Part shown: positions 9,873 through 21,500 of the stretch, in pieces
Layout: every line of letters begins with the position of its first letter
Numbering within the stretch: the stretch's first letter is position 1
Origin: Sarcomyxa edulis
Taxonomy: Eukaryota; Basidiomycota; Agaricomycetes; Agaricales; Mycenaceae
Direction: 5' to 3'
Length of the DNA: 64,000 nt
NCBI GenBank assembly: GCA_009761415.1
Contig: QUOL01000009.1
Location: 248,001 to 312,000 of the forward strand
The notes under the pieces: model-generated
The model's database searches: none
Seen by the model: the letters and a program-made list of their open reading frames with translations, nothing else
What the model was told of the DNA's origin: nothing
Program-made: the position numbers and the translations under genes

Positions 9873-10535
9873 ATGTCACTTCAATCCGGTCAGGTCTACA
9901 CTCTCACCAATGCCAAGTCTGGTACGGTTCTCGACCTCAGCGGTGCGGATAACAGAACCAGTAAGTCCTGGACCTTGCGTCATCCTTTGCGCATACGTTG
10001 ATTACCATCGACTGTAGTAATTGGTTATCCTTATCACGGTGGTTCAAATCAGAAGGTTCGTGGCAGCCACCAACGCTCACGCGCTCACGGTCAAAACGTC
10101 AACACGATTTGATATTCTATCGTACAGTGGCTGCTCGACTGGACAGGCAACAGTTGGACCTTCCAATCCGTGTCGACCGGTCTTTATTTAGGTCTCAACG
10201 GCGCCCCGCAAGATGGGACGCCTCTTGTGGCCTCATCCACTCCTGTGCCGTGGTACATATGGCCCGATGAGGAAGATCAAACTGTGTTCAGGCATGCTTA
10301 TACTTTGGGCTCATCCGGATCTTCCAACTCACGAGACGCTCCACAATATCCAGAATATATGTGCCCTTTTCGCATCTCAACTTCGACTTATTCGGCGACG
10401 GAGATTCAACTCCTGGAACTCCAGTGACCGTATGGTATAGATGGAAGGGAGTACATCAGACCTGGAAGTTCACCGCTGGTAAGGGAATTTGTAAAAGCAG
10501 AAATATCTGACTAACATCGCTATGCTTTAGTGTGA
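9873..10535 (+). CDS. Ricin-B/CCL2-like beta-trefoil lectin, paralog 2
   Basis: Encodes 139 residues in five exons: 9873-9960, 10018-10055, 10128-10291, 10354-10478 and 10531-10535 (88, 38, 164, 125 and 5 nt, identical to paralog 1). The conserved order YTLTNAKSGTVLDLSGAD, IIGYPYHGG, YLGLNG, WYIWPDEED, TPGTPVTVWYRW and HQTWKF identifies the same small beta-trefoil carbohydrate-binding family. The third intron (10292-10353) starts with GC rather than GT, unless the site is mutated. No secretion signal. It lies head-to-tail with paralog 1, so they are a tandem duplication. copia-2 inserted 33 bp past the stop codon, so the 3' untranslated region and polyadenylation are probably altered. Confidence 0.78.
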
Positions 10536-10572
10536 AACGACGGTTCACCAAAGAGCAAGACGATGGACAATT

Positions 10573-10842
10573 TGATAAAATATGAGTATATTATCAGGTT
10601 TTACGGTCTCTCCTTTCATACGTACCTTGCGCTAGGCGCACCAGACTTTCGTTACTTTAGTTACTCACAGTCACGGTCACACCTCAGCGACGTTCTCTCA
10701 ACGTTCCGCTGAGGTGAGTACAGTAGAATCTCCGTATCTCTTACTATCTACTCACTATACCTATAGTTCATTCATTCTTATTAGGTATAGTCAATATAGC
10801 GACGTTCTCTCAACGTTCCGCTGAGTTCATTCATTCTTATTA
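10573..10842 (+). repeat. 5' LTR of copia-2, with intron-bearing repeat block
   Basis: Copy A is 10686-10713 plus 10767-10785. It is interrupted by 10714-10766, a 53-nt segment starting GTGAGT and ending CTATAG. Copy B (10798-10844) is the uninterrupted version, running to the LTR edge and sharing the first GG of the primer site. A 10-bp stem (10680-10689 with 10707-10716), with an inner 5-bp stem, encloses copy A and pairs the GT of the segment's donor. This is the same plan as copia-1 with different sequence. Confidence 0.9.
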
Positions 10843-10856
10843 GGTTATGGGCCCTG
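10843..10856 (+). other. Primer-binding site of copia-2 (half-tRNA type)
   Basis: ggttatgggccctg, identical to the copia-1 site over 14 bases. It is complementary to the initiator tRNA-Met anticodon stem-loop and starts exactly at the LTR edge. Confidence 0.8.
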
Positions 10857-11045
10857 CCAGCCTGAACTGAGCATTGCCACGTCGACTCCGAGAAAACAAC
10901 ATCCTCGTCGAACGACACGCGAACTCATTCACTGCACCCATCCTACATTCATTTCGTACACATCTCACTTCAGTCCTCTGCTTCTATCGAGCTCCCACAG
11001 CTATTTCGGTCTCACCATCACTTTCGTTGATCGCGCTCTCACACC

Positions 11046-13727
11046 ATGTCTTCCGGGGAAACCACATCTACCCACGAGTACCGTAGCATCGAGAAACTCA
11101 CGCACGGTAACTACCATACCTGGGCGCCCCGCGTCACCGCTGAACTAATGAAACTCGGCGTCTGGCGATTTTGCACGGGCGAAGAGATTTTACTCCCGCG
11201 GCCTACAGAGCCAACTCCGGGCACCACACCCGAAGCTATTCAGCTCGCTCGCGAGTACAAGGAAGACGTCCGTTATTACAACGAGGCTGTACGCCGAAAC
11301 GACAAAGCGATCGGAACCATAAATTCCCTTATTGAACCCGAACAACTCAAATTCGTCGAAAGTCATACCACGGCGAAGGCAGTGTGGGAAGCTCTCAAGA
11401 AGAAGCACGAAACTATTAACACCGGCCTCGCGATATTTTACACCAAGGTCGGAATGCTCGAGAAAAAGTACGTAGAAGGCGACATGCACGCGCACCTCAC
11501 GTTCTTTTCACTTGAAAACCGGAAGCTCGGAACCAAAGCTTTTGACGACGAATTCCTCGCTCAGCTTATGCTCATGTCTCTCCCCCGCGATTCCACTTGG
11601 GAAACTCTCGTCGTTGCGCAACTTCAAGGCGCTACCGACGCATCCCCTCTAAAGTCCGTTGACGTCGAAACTCGACTCATGCAAGAATACCGACGCGTTA
11701 TCGAGAATCGTGATAACCCCGATTCTGCTATGGTCGCAAATTCGCACTCAAAGAGGCCTGCCCTTGGCACCTCAAAGTCGAAAAAGATCAGATGCAAATA
11801 CTGCAGGTATGTCGGACACACCGAGGAGGAATGCAGGAAGCGAAAAGCTGCTGAAGGCAGTGGGAGCAGCAAGCACAAAGGAAAGGGCAAGGCTAAGGCC
11901 AAGGCCAACATCGCTTCCACGTCTGATTCAGACAGCGAAGACGAAAATGCTGCTTACGCCTCCATCCACTACGAATTCCCGTCTAACAGCACCCACAGGC
12001 ACGACGATTCCATCCACGTTTTCCTCGCGAACGACGTCGTCGCTTTCCTCTCCAAATCTTCGGACCAGGAGACTTACATCGACTCAGGATCATCGAGACA
12101 CCTCAGCCCACGCCGCGAATGGTTCAGCGATGACTCGTACACCCCTCTCGAGAAGCCGATCACCATCCACCTCGGAGACGCGTCCGTCATCCAAGCCGTT
12201 GGCAAGGGGACCCTCCAATACCTCATGGACACCCCCGACGCAGTTGTACCAGCTGCTATTCCAGATGCTCTATACGTTCCCGGACTCGCCGCCTCACTCC
12301 TCTCCGTCGCTCGCTTCACAGATCGAAACCACGAGTTACGCTTCAAAAACTCAGACTGTTTTGTCTTAGCTTCGACCGGGCGCTGCGTCGCAACAGCAAA
12401 GAAGACCTCCAGTGGCCTCTACAGGCTCTGTGCACGTCCCATGCTGTCCAAGGAGTACGCAAATCTAGCTCGTTCTTCCCGCCGCTTTGACATTAACGTC
12501 CTACACCGTCGCCTAGGCCATCTCGGCTTCGATAACGTCAAACGACTTGTCGCTAAAGGCATGGTGCTAGGTGTTGATAAGGTGGAAGGACGAATAGAGC
12601 TTTGCGAGGCGTGCATACACGGTAAACAACATAGATTCCCATTCCCTCTGTCGAATAAAAAGGCCAGACACAAGCTGGACCTCATCCACTCTGACGTCTG
12701 TGGCCCGCTACCTCTCAGCATCGGGGGCAAGCGCTACTTTACCACATTTATAGACGATAATACACGTTACCTTTGGATCTACCTCTTACGTCACAAGAGT
12801 GAAACCTACCTCAAATTCAAGGAGTTCAAGGCAATGGTCGAAAAGCAATCCGATTTACGAATCAAGGTCCTTCGCAGTGACGGGGGGGGAGAATACACCT
12901 CCCACGAGTTCGAAAGCTACCTCACCAACTGGGGTATCATCCACGAAAAGACAGCGCCGTATACGCCCGAACAAAACGGACTTGCAGAGGTTATCAACAG
13001 AATCATCGTTGAACCCGTACGTTCCATGCTTTTCGATTCGAACCTCTCTACCGGTTTCTGGGCTGAAGCCTGCCTCACCGCTGCGTACCTTTACAATTGT
13101 TCACCCGTGACTCACCTTCCTAAATCCACTCCTAAAGAGGCATGGTCGGGCGTCAAACCCTGCATAACTGACTATCGTCCTTTCGGATGCCCAGCATATG
13201 CTCACATTCCAAGACAGAAACGTCACAAACTTGACCCGAGAACTCACAAGTGCGTAATGATGGGTTATGTTCCTAACACCAAGGCATATCGCCTTTGGGA
13301 TCCCAAGAAACGATGCATGGTCACATCCCGAGACGTCATCTTCGATGAACGTTTACCACCTCTCTCACCCGATGAATCGCGAGTTGACCTCTCCGACATC
13401 ATCTGGAACGGTGAAAGGGCTTACGACGGCATCACTCGAGTGGGAGATGCATGGGAAGACGACCAAGCTGGCGCCCAGTCAATTCCTAACATCCCTCCTA
13501 CTCCTAGCATTCACGATTCAGAACCTGAAGAGGATTTCCATCCCACAGCTTCCTCGAATCCCATTCCTATTCCACCTCCACAACCACCAGCTCCGGCCCC
13601 TCGTCCGCCACGCACTCGTCGCACGGAAGTTGAACGTTTGGGACCTCCTCCTGAGATCACTGGCCCTCGCCTTCGTCGTCCACCTGAACGATACGGTGAT
13701 CCACCAGCACCAGTGGAACCCCCCATT
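11046..13727 (+). pseudogene. copia-2 gag-pol, 5' part (Gag, protease, integrase)
   Basis: The first 894 codons of the polyprotein are fully open. Visible: the Gag region beginning EYRSIEKL.HGNYHTW, a CCHC zinc knuckle (CKYCRYVGHTEEEC) near residue 250, a protease motif IDSGSSRH near 345, a pre-integrase zinc domain (HRRLGHLGF, CEACIHGKQ), and an integrase core from SDVCGPLPLSIGGKRYF to the proline-rich linker before reverse transcriptase. The frame ends at ATT (13725-13727), the target copy of the Harbinger insertion. It rejoins in frame at 29544. Past 13728 the frame only reads transposon end sequence to a stop at 13845-13847. The part upstream of the insertion could still make Gag and integrase. 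Confidence 0.9.
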
Positions 13728-13853
13728 AGGGTGTTTCACACCCAGCCAACTCGGGCCCAACTCGCGTCCAACTTCGCGGCCAACTTCGATCCCAACTCGT
13801 CATTTTGCTACCTCAAGTTGGGTTCGAAGTTGGCAGATATGGTGTGAAACACC
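13728..13853. repeat. Palindromic mini-element at the left Harbinger end
   Basis: The outer end (gtgtttcacacc, 13731) recurs inverted at 13841-13853 (ggtgtgaaacacc). Between them are ccaactcg-type repeats on the left arm and cgaagttgg-type on the right. The 126-bp piece thus has its own complete pair of inverted ends and could fold or move as a MITE. Confidence 0.65.
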
Positions 13854-13964
13854 AACGATCCAACACCAACTTCGCCTCAACTTCAGTATGTGGGTAGCTC
13901 AAAATTGTATAAATAGCGAGAGAAAACTGATGTATTTCCTCCCTTCCCTCCGTTGCCTCTCACC

Positions 13965-14429
13965 ATGGGTGTCATCTTCAGTGCTCTGACTTTTCTTACT
14001 AAACTTCTTGGACCATATCACCCTGTCCGAAGTCTTTCTAACCCATCCTCTTCCTACAAAATCAGAGCTCTACATCTCCTACATTCGAGATACCTATATC
14101 TGCCTGATGGCTCGCGTATACGCCGACTCCCAGACCTTGCACCTCCCGCACCTGTCTTCCATGAGATTTCGGTGAGTGACTCATATCACTCCGATTATGC
14201 ACCAACTGACTGTGTTTTGCTACAGGTATATGATGCACTCTGTATCGCAGATGAAGCACGCGAGGAGGCCGAATGGCGTTTGCATGAGTTAGACCCGGAT
14301 CTGAATCCACCGGCACTCCTGAACGAAGGAATTCTGACGGAGTCATGCGGAAGGTGGCAAGATACTCAGACATTTTGGGATTATGTAGAGACAGTAAAAT
14401 ATTCACGTATGAAGTCGCGCAGAAATTGA
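13965..14429 (+). CDS. Small Harbinger-borne ORF of unknown function
   Basis: I do not recognise it. Exon 1 (13965-14171, ATG in a caccATG context) and exon 2 (14226-14429) join in phase over a 54-nt GTGAGT...CTACAG intron to give 136 residues. The N-terminus is hydrophobic (VIFSALTFLTKLLG). The rest contains a proline-rich middle and an acidic helical part (ADEAREEAEWRLHELDPDL). It ends 30 bp before the transposase start, on the same strand, so it may be a third transposon gene or an upstream exon of an alternative transcript. Confidence 0.45.
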   Translation: MGVIFSALTFLTKLLGPYHPVRSLSNPSSSYKIRALHLLHSRYLYLPDGSRIRRLPDLAPPAPVFHEISVSDSYHSDYAPTDCVLLQVYDALCIADEAREEAEWRLHELDPDLNPPALLNEGILTESCGRWQDTQTFWDYVETVKYSRMKSRRN

Positions 14430-14459
14430 TCGGAAAATGAGAAATCCTTGTCACTCTCC

Positions 14460-16019
14460 ATGCCCACCATCTCTGAGCGCCAGGCGTTGATACAAGCTGT
14501 CCTTCTGGCAACCGACAAGGATATCGCAATATATTTCGCCGACCTGGAATACGACTCCGATTCTGACTCTGATTCAGAAAGCTCAAGTTCTAGTGACGAA
14601 AATCAAGAATCGGACTCACAAAGCTCTTCGACATTTTCTTCATCTTCATCTAGCTCCTCTTCGAGTTCAAGTTCCAGCTCTAGTTCTGATTCTTCGAGTG
14701 GCAGAGATGGTCAAGCCTCTGACATAGACATGGACAGTCAATCCTCCGATGAGTCGAGTGATGAAGATCATGCAACATCCATGAAAACGGCGGTCGAGAT
14801 TTTGGACCTGATTATGAAAACTCGTGTCCTCCATCCACACAAGGTGCCGAAGTGCTCGCAGCTGTACCTAGTACTCAGGGATTTCAAGGACGATGACCCA
14901 AAACGATTTCGACGAAATCTGCGCGTTAGCTCTTCAACGTTCGACGAACTTGTTTTACGCATCGAGACTCACCCTATCTTTCACAACAACTCAACATGCA
15001 AACAGTGGCCTGTCGAAATACAATTAGCTATCGCACTTTATCGGTTCGGACACGATGGAAATGCAGCTTCTGTTGAAGGGGTCGCGCAATGGGCTGGAGT
15101 GAGCACTGGAATGGTTGTAAAGGCTACGCGGCGTGTGATCATCGCATTTCTCGCACTGCATGACACGACGATCCGTTGGCCTTCCGAGGAGGAGAAGGAA
15201 GAGGCAAAGCAATGGGTAGAGGACGCTTCGTGCCCTGCATGGCGTGATGGATTCTGTATGGTCGATGGGACCTTGATTCCGCTCTTCGAGAAGCCTGGTC
15301 ATCATGGAGAGGCCTATTTTGATAGGAAGAGTAACTACTCGTTGAACATACAAGTGCGTCACGGACTTCTCGAAGTTGAAAAAAACTGACCGGCTCTCTC
15401 ATAGCTCATTACTCTTCCCAATTTGCGTATAATCGACTACGTAGTAGGTCACTGTGGTAGTGCCCATGATTCTACCGTTTTTCGTGACTCGAGGACCTAC
15501 AAATCCAGTGCAAATCTTTTCGATGACAACGAATTCATGTGGGCGGATTCCGCGTATGGCCTGGATACTTGGTGTATCACACCATACAAACGGCCTCAGT
15601 CAGAACGAGCAGAAAACAGGGTATTTAATTATCATCTCTCTGCGGTACGTACTTTGTATTTTGTCGTGACATCCAATCTCCTGACTACATCGCAGGTTTG
15701 AGTCAAATCCGAGCATGCTATGGGATATATCAAAGGACGATTTTGCTCACTTCGGGGTCTCCGTCAACAAATCGATGATCCTGTAGACCACGAGAGAGCT
15801 CTTGCATGGGTCAAAGCCTGTATCGTCATCCATACTCTTGTCTTTCTGATTGAAAAGGGCGAAGAAGATCCAGACTTTGTCGACGAATTGGTGGAAGAGG
15901 GTCGTGACCGCGCCGTGCCCTCAGAGCGGGTGGAGATGGACCGAGAGGTACAGAGGGAGTCGAGGGGGCAGCGTAAACGCACTGAATTGAAGGATCAGTT
16001 ATTCGACTTTTTGGAATAA
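14460..16019 (+). pseudogene. PIF/Harbinger DDE transposase (DDE_Tnp_4 type), one nonsense codon
   Basis: Three exons (14460-15353, 15405-15644, 15696-16019) give a 485-codon frame, the usual size for this family. An acidic, serine-rich N-terminal region (about residues 35-95, with a long Ser run) precedes a helical segment (DDPKRFRRNLRVSSSTFDELV) and a helix-turn-helix-like VEGVAQWAGVSTGMVVKATRRV. The catalytic core has FCMVDGTLIPLF (first D), VVGHCGSAHDSTVF (second D) and SEHAMGYIKGRF (E). Right after the second intron, codon 15699-15701 is TGA where the family has an Arg (VRVxxEHAxG), so a single C-to-T change from CGA blocks the protein just before the catalytic Glu. All else is open, so this looks like a young mutation. 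An alternative acceptor at 15702 with a weak donor would avoid it but is less likely. Confidence 0.85.
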
Positions 16020-17417
16020 TACATACTACTCTACTTAAATCTGCTACCTGATACTAACTACTGTGAGATGTCTGAAAGATATGGTGGTCTTTCCATTGAG
16101 AACAAAGTGTCATCACTCCCCGAAACACTTCCAGACACCTGAGGCTGATACAGATTTTCATCGAATCCATACAGTGAATCGGGCGCGTCCTGCGATTCTG
16201 CAGAGAGATTGGAGTTGAAAGTACTACTGGTGTTATCGAAGCCGAGGGACATGGATCCGGTAGGGTGGAGAGGAGTGGTGAATTGTGTTTCCTGGACTGG
16301 GAAGTGAGCAACGGGCTTGGAGCCTGCAGGATGGCGGAACGACATGGAAGAACTAGTGTGTCGTTCAGCGGCACGAGAAAGTGGAGACGAGAAAGGGTCA
16401 GGCACAACTGGCAGAGAACCGCGCTGGACCTGTGCAAGCTGAATCTGTAAACGAAGCTCTTCAAGACGATTCTTCCGCTCCCCAGCAGAGTCTCGGCCAC
16501 GTATCTCGTACTTGAGGCGTTTGTTTTGAGCGAGCGCCATTTTGAGCTCATGCGCACGTTCATGCTTGCGAGAGAGGCGTCGTGTCTCATCCTCTCAACT
16601 GTCACTGAACTTCTCGATGGCACTTTTGGTGGTTTTTGTTGTAGTCTTCAGATTGCCAGTGCGAGCCTTGGAAAGTCCGAGATCTCGGCCTTCGAGTTTT
16701 GCTTTAGGAGGCGCAGGATTTCGAACACGAGATTTGGGGGGAGGACTAGGAGGAGGAGGTGAAGGTGTAGTGATCCGTTGTGAGGGAGGTATGTTTCTTG
16801 CATCAAACGGGGTGGGCGACCACTAGAAGAAAGGTGTACATCAGCCGACATGTTTGAACACAAAAAAGAGGGAAATGTACCGTGTAATCTCTGACTTTGT
16901 CGACAACCTTATCCTCGATACCGTCATCCTCATCCTCACCATCACCGGCCTTCGCATCCCCATCGCCGGTCTTAGCATCCCCATCCTCACTATCCTCCTC
17001 GTCATTGTGGCTACCAGCATCAACACCGTCACCGTCACCATCACCGTCACCGTCACCTGCATCAGGCTCAATCTCGCCGTCCGAGTCATTCGGAGGCCCT
17101 GTAAAGAGAGCTGCTGCTGCGCCAGCATGATCGACACCTGGGTGCGACGACTCCACTCCTACGGGGTTGAAGTTGGGTAGCTCCCTCCAGAATGCATGGA
17201 ACTCATTCCACCAGGGCCAGTCATTTTCGATTTCCTCTATAAAATATTTCAACGGAAGATTAAATGAATAAGAGTGAAAAATACCTACTGATCACGTTTG
17301 CCATCGCGCTCCCGGCTGTGATTTGGCGAGGATCCAGTCCAGCTCCTGTAGCACCGAGTTTTTTCAGACATTTGATATAGTCTTTCCAGCCTAAGCTGTA
17401 ATATCAGACCAAAAAGT

Positions 17418-18586
17418 CCTGGCAGTTGCCAGTTGAGCCTTTGCCAAATCGTCTGGCCGTTGCCACGTCACCCACCCAGGGGCTCTGGCAATTGCCAGCA
17501 TTCCGGGGCATTAATATTTGGATATCCAAAAGCGGATTTATATATTATATATGCATATTTGCTCCTTCCAAAAGCGGAATATTCATTAGATCTGAATAAA
17601 AGAATATCCAAAAGCAGAATTTGATTTTATGCGCTTCCATACCAATTAGGATGCTGTACCTGCCTTCCCTATTTGGTATGTTTCACCACATGATATATGT
17701 TTTTTCTTTTTACAGAAAATAAAAGCAATTGCCTTTGACTCCCCTATCCATTCCCATCGGGTTCTCAAGAATAACATAAAACATAAAACATAAAACATAA
17801 AATATGAAATAAAACATAGAATGGAATGGGATGCTAAAAAAAATAGGTTGGAGGGCAAGGGGGGTAGCACAATGGACCTAGAATAGGGCTGGGCAGGGCA
17901 GACAATAGAATGAGAATGGGGCAGTATTGAATAAATAGGATAGGATGGGATTCAGTGGAAATAGCTCATAGGATACAGAAGAATAAAGTAAACACTTGAC
18001 ACAGGATTGAAAAGTTTGGAGTATTCTACCATTGATTGAGCAATATGATGTGTTGGAGATAATTCGTCGAATCGAACTTTGAGTACTCGTCACGGTGGAA
18101 TGTTGCGAGGCGTGACATGTACGCCGTCCCTTGCATGCGGCAACATGTATATATTCACTACTACATTCAACATAGAATTGCCCGGTCGCAATGACCAGCA
18201 TTGCATACCCGCGGCACGCGCACGCTATCAACCAAGAAGGGTTGTCTTAAACACCAGTCTGCACCAGAGTCCGATGTTCGAAACTCTGGTGACCAAGATC
18301 GCACCCCAAATCTACTACGAAGGGTGCTACACTACTCGGAAGGCGGTCTGATTGACCATACCCACGTCTAAAGGTGGTACTCCGCCTAACGAAGTAACTA
18401 CTAAAGTCCAGAATAGTCCAAGACATGTACTAGATACTATTACAAACGGTAGCCAACAAGATTTGGATGTATTCGGGAGTATGCATGTATCAGCCAAAAG
18501 TCCAAGAAGATAAGTCCAAGAAGAGAGAAAGAACAAGGGGAGGCGCGATGTCAGACGAAGCACAAGGCGCATAGGCAAGAGAACGA
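17418..18586. repeat. Left KDZ end: inverted-repeat motifs and AT-rich tracts
   Basis: Two palindrome-like copies, ctggcagttgccag (17419) and ctggcaattgccag (near 17491), flank ctggccgttgcc. AT-rich direct repeats containing ccaaaagcgga lie at 17526-17625. A simple repeat of aacataaa units occupies 17773-17815. No coding frame is supported between 17650 and 18586. Confidence 0.6.
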
Positions 18587-21500
18587 CTAAGTTTGACGCC
18601 ATTTACGCCGACCTATGGTGTCTTCCATGTCTTCCGGATTGTCGAGAGGCCTTTTACCGTTCGTATTCGTGGACAAAGTTGGCGAGTCGAGCATATTCGT
18701 CATGACCCAGGAAACATCGACTAGCGCTGCATTCCACGACGCGTCATCCTTGCCAGCCGCGAATCCCCACCATCCCAAGGCCATCATGACCACTACGAAG
18801 CCATTCGTGCCAGGTTTGTTGAGGACATCCCAGGCTGTACCGCTCACCCGAGTCTCTGCGACAATCTCCCCTTCTCCATTCAACACTCCCCGCCATTCAG
18901 GTTGGATACGTCTCCACCAACTCCACCATTCCCTCCCCAGTCGATGCGCCTCCATCATGTTACTGATTTCTGGTTCCTTCTTCCGCCCTCGCTTCAGCCA
19001 CCAATGAACCTCGGCCGGCCGTCCCTTGGGAGGGAATCCCTCTTTTTCAAAGATACCCGCAGCAGCAGCTTGTATCTCGATGCGAGCCATCAGATTGACA
19101 GCGTCTAGCCATTTGGGACCTAGGTCTTTCTCAGTGAGTCGAGGATAAACAAGTTTTACCCAGTCCGGCATTGTTGAAAGGTCAAGAGGAGTAAGAGTAG
19201 GTCGGGTAAGTTCTGTCAACGAAGCACCAGTTGCGTTTACATCGTTAGATCCGAGGCCGTTCGACGATTGACGCTCGGAGGGGTTGGGAAGGGATGTAGT
19301 GCTGTTCGACGATGTTGTAGTAGCGCCGTTTGACGATTGACGCTTGGAGGGGTTGGGAAGGGATGTAGTGCCGTTCAACGATGGAGGCTCGGAGGGGTTG
19401 GGAAGGGATGTAGTGCCGTTCGACGATGGAAGGTCTGAGGATGTAGTGCCGTTCGACGATGGAAGGTCTGAGGGATTGGGAAGGGGTGTAGAATTTGAGT
19501 TGGTAATGGTCGCGGCGTCATTCGACGTGGGGTTAGAGTCGGGGACTTGAGGTGTAGCCGATCCAGCTCCAGAGGTCTGCACGGCGATGCGAAACGGAAT
19601 GCCCTGGCGATCCATATAAGCCATAGCGCCCTCAATAGAGCACGACCTTCGAGGAGCTGGTCTGATATAAGAGAGAGGGCCCGGGCTCCCAGGTGGTGTC
19701 ACCGGCTCGAGGTATCTAGCTCCTACACGTCGAGGCCTCGGTCTAGTTGGCTGCGACTTCCTCTTTTCGGCCCTCTCCTCTTCACGTTTCCTTTTCCTGC
19801 TCTCGCGTTCTTTTTCTTTCTCGTCACGCCTTGCATCTCTCGCCTCACGTTCCAGCCTTTTTTCCTCCATTTTGGCCTCTCGCTCTTCGCGCCCTTCCTC
19901 TCTCTCTTTATCGTATTCTTCCCGCAGGACTAATCTATATTTTGGAAGGCGTGGGCCGATCTTGCGAGGCGCAAAGGGTAATGGTGTAGACGGTATCGGC
20001 GTCTTCTCGCGGATGTGGTAGTATTTGGAGCCGAACGGTTTGCGGAATGGTGAGGGAGAGTCTTCTGATAGGGAGTCCTCTGAGGAAGAGTCTGAGGAGG
20101 ACGACGAGATGTCGTGGCTAGACGAGTCCTGCACATATGTACTCATTGGCTTTGGTCTAGCCTTAGCCTTTGCCTTGGGAGCGCTCGCTGCCTTGGGAAC
20201 ATTTGTTGCCTTGCTTTTCTTCTTCCCTTTTGACTTTGTTGCTCTAGGTGGAGTCGACGGGCCTGCGCCCTCCGTTTGGGAAGAGATTGTGTCCTCTTCA
20301 GGCCCAGCAATTGGTTCGACCGGAGGAGCGCTCGATGCAGTAGGGATTCCAGGCATACCAGGTTGGATGGTGGGAGCGTCTGTTCGAAATAATGATTTTT
20401 AGTCTCGGCGAATTTTTTTCGACGGTCAAACTCACCATAACAGGTCATCAGGTACTCCAAGAACGCATCCGATACCTTCTTGAATTTGGCAGGATTCGAC
20501 TTTTTCCAGTTCTTTGGAACTGGATCCCTGTTTGTCCCGACATGTAAGCTACAGCGATATGATGTGAGTATACAGGACTCAGATGGGGTAGAGTGATTTG
20601 CACATACTTCACCGAGTTTATTTGGCCTCCCTCTGACACCTCTGGGCCTCCGACAAACAGCGACACGTGCATGTTGAGGACACGAGAGATTCCCATCAAG
20701 AATGGTGCAGCGACTGTACCGAGGCATCGAAGGGCTCTGGAAAGAAACGGTCAAAGTCAGCGGTCATTGACAGGCGACAACATCTGAGGGACTTGGGACT
20801 TACTCTGATTGACGTTCCGGAACATAGGCAGTATTCAACGAGTCAGCGACCCATTTGGCATGCGCCGCTTCATTGTCCGCCTCATATTCTATCCGATGCT
20901 CGTCTTTCTCCTCCTGGGACAGGTTTTGATAGTGTTCGCGGGTGACGGCTGCTCGAAAAGCCATACGGTCCTTCATTGGTTTCCCCGATGCCTCCCATCG
21001 CCGTTCAAAATCGTCCTTCACGACACTAGAGAACATCTTCTTGGACCAGTGCTGCTCTATCTGGAGAGGCTTCGGTGGTTTCCGACTGACGCCAGAGAGC
21101 TCGGCGAGTAGAGAGGCGAATGGATTAGCTTCACCTTTGGAAGGCATGATAGGATTCAATTTTTTGGCGCGGTGGTCGAACCAGCTCCCGATGGACTGGA
21201 ACATAGTGAGTAAGGAAAAACCGTATACGTGGCTATTACATACCTTCTGCATAGAACGAACAACCTCCTTCTTCTGAGCCTCCTCCTCGGGTGTGAGAGT
21301 TTCATGGACGACCGGAGCATTAGCGTCATAATCGATCATGACAGCGGGTTCCTCATCCAAAGATAGTCTCCACGAATATCGAACGAAATATTCATTGACC
21401 ACAGACGCAAGAAAATCCTTCACTTTTACATGACTTTGCAGCCTCGCAGCTTGATATCCAGGCAGATGACGAGTCAAGAATTCTTTGCGAGAGTTTTTGG

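Noticed and set aside
13725..13730. TA or TTA target duplication for the Harbinger
   Set aside because: TA is possible if the ends are GGG...CCC, but ATT with AGGG...CCCT gives the longer match and one more base of inverted repeat. TTA, typical of the superfamily, does not fit the right side.
13728..13847. Extension of the copia-2 Gag-Pol frame for 40 codons past 13727
   Set aside because: It only reads the Harbinger inverted repeat; the true continuation is at 29544.
16558..16620. An intron that would remove the TGA at 16595-16597
   Set aside because: The only nearby GT-AG pair leads straight into another stop, so the nonsense mutation is the simpler reading.
16542..17180. Plus-strand ORFs over the Asp/Gly repeat
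   Set aside because: Shadows of the acidic repeat of the Harbinger accessory gene; no splice or start logic.
19344..19550. Plus-strand ORF with repeated VVPFDDGRSEGLGR
   Set aside because: It mirrors the Ser-Asn-Gly / Pro-Asn-Pro repeat of the KDZ accessory gene on the other strand.
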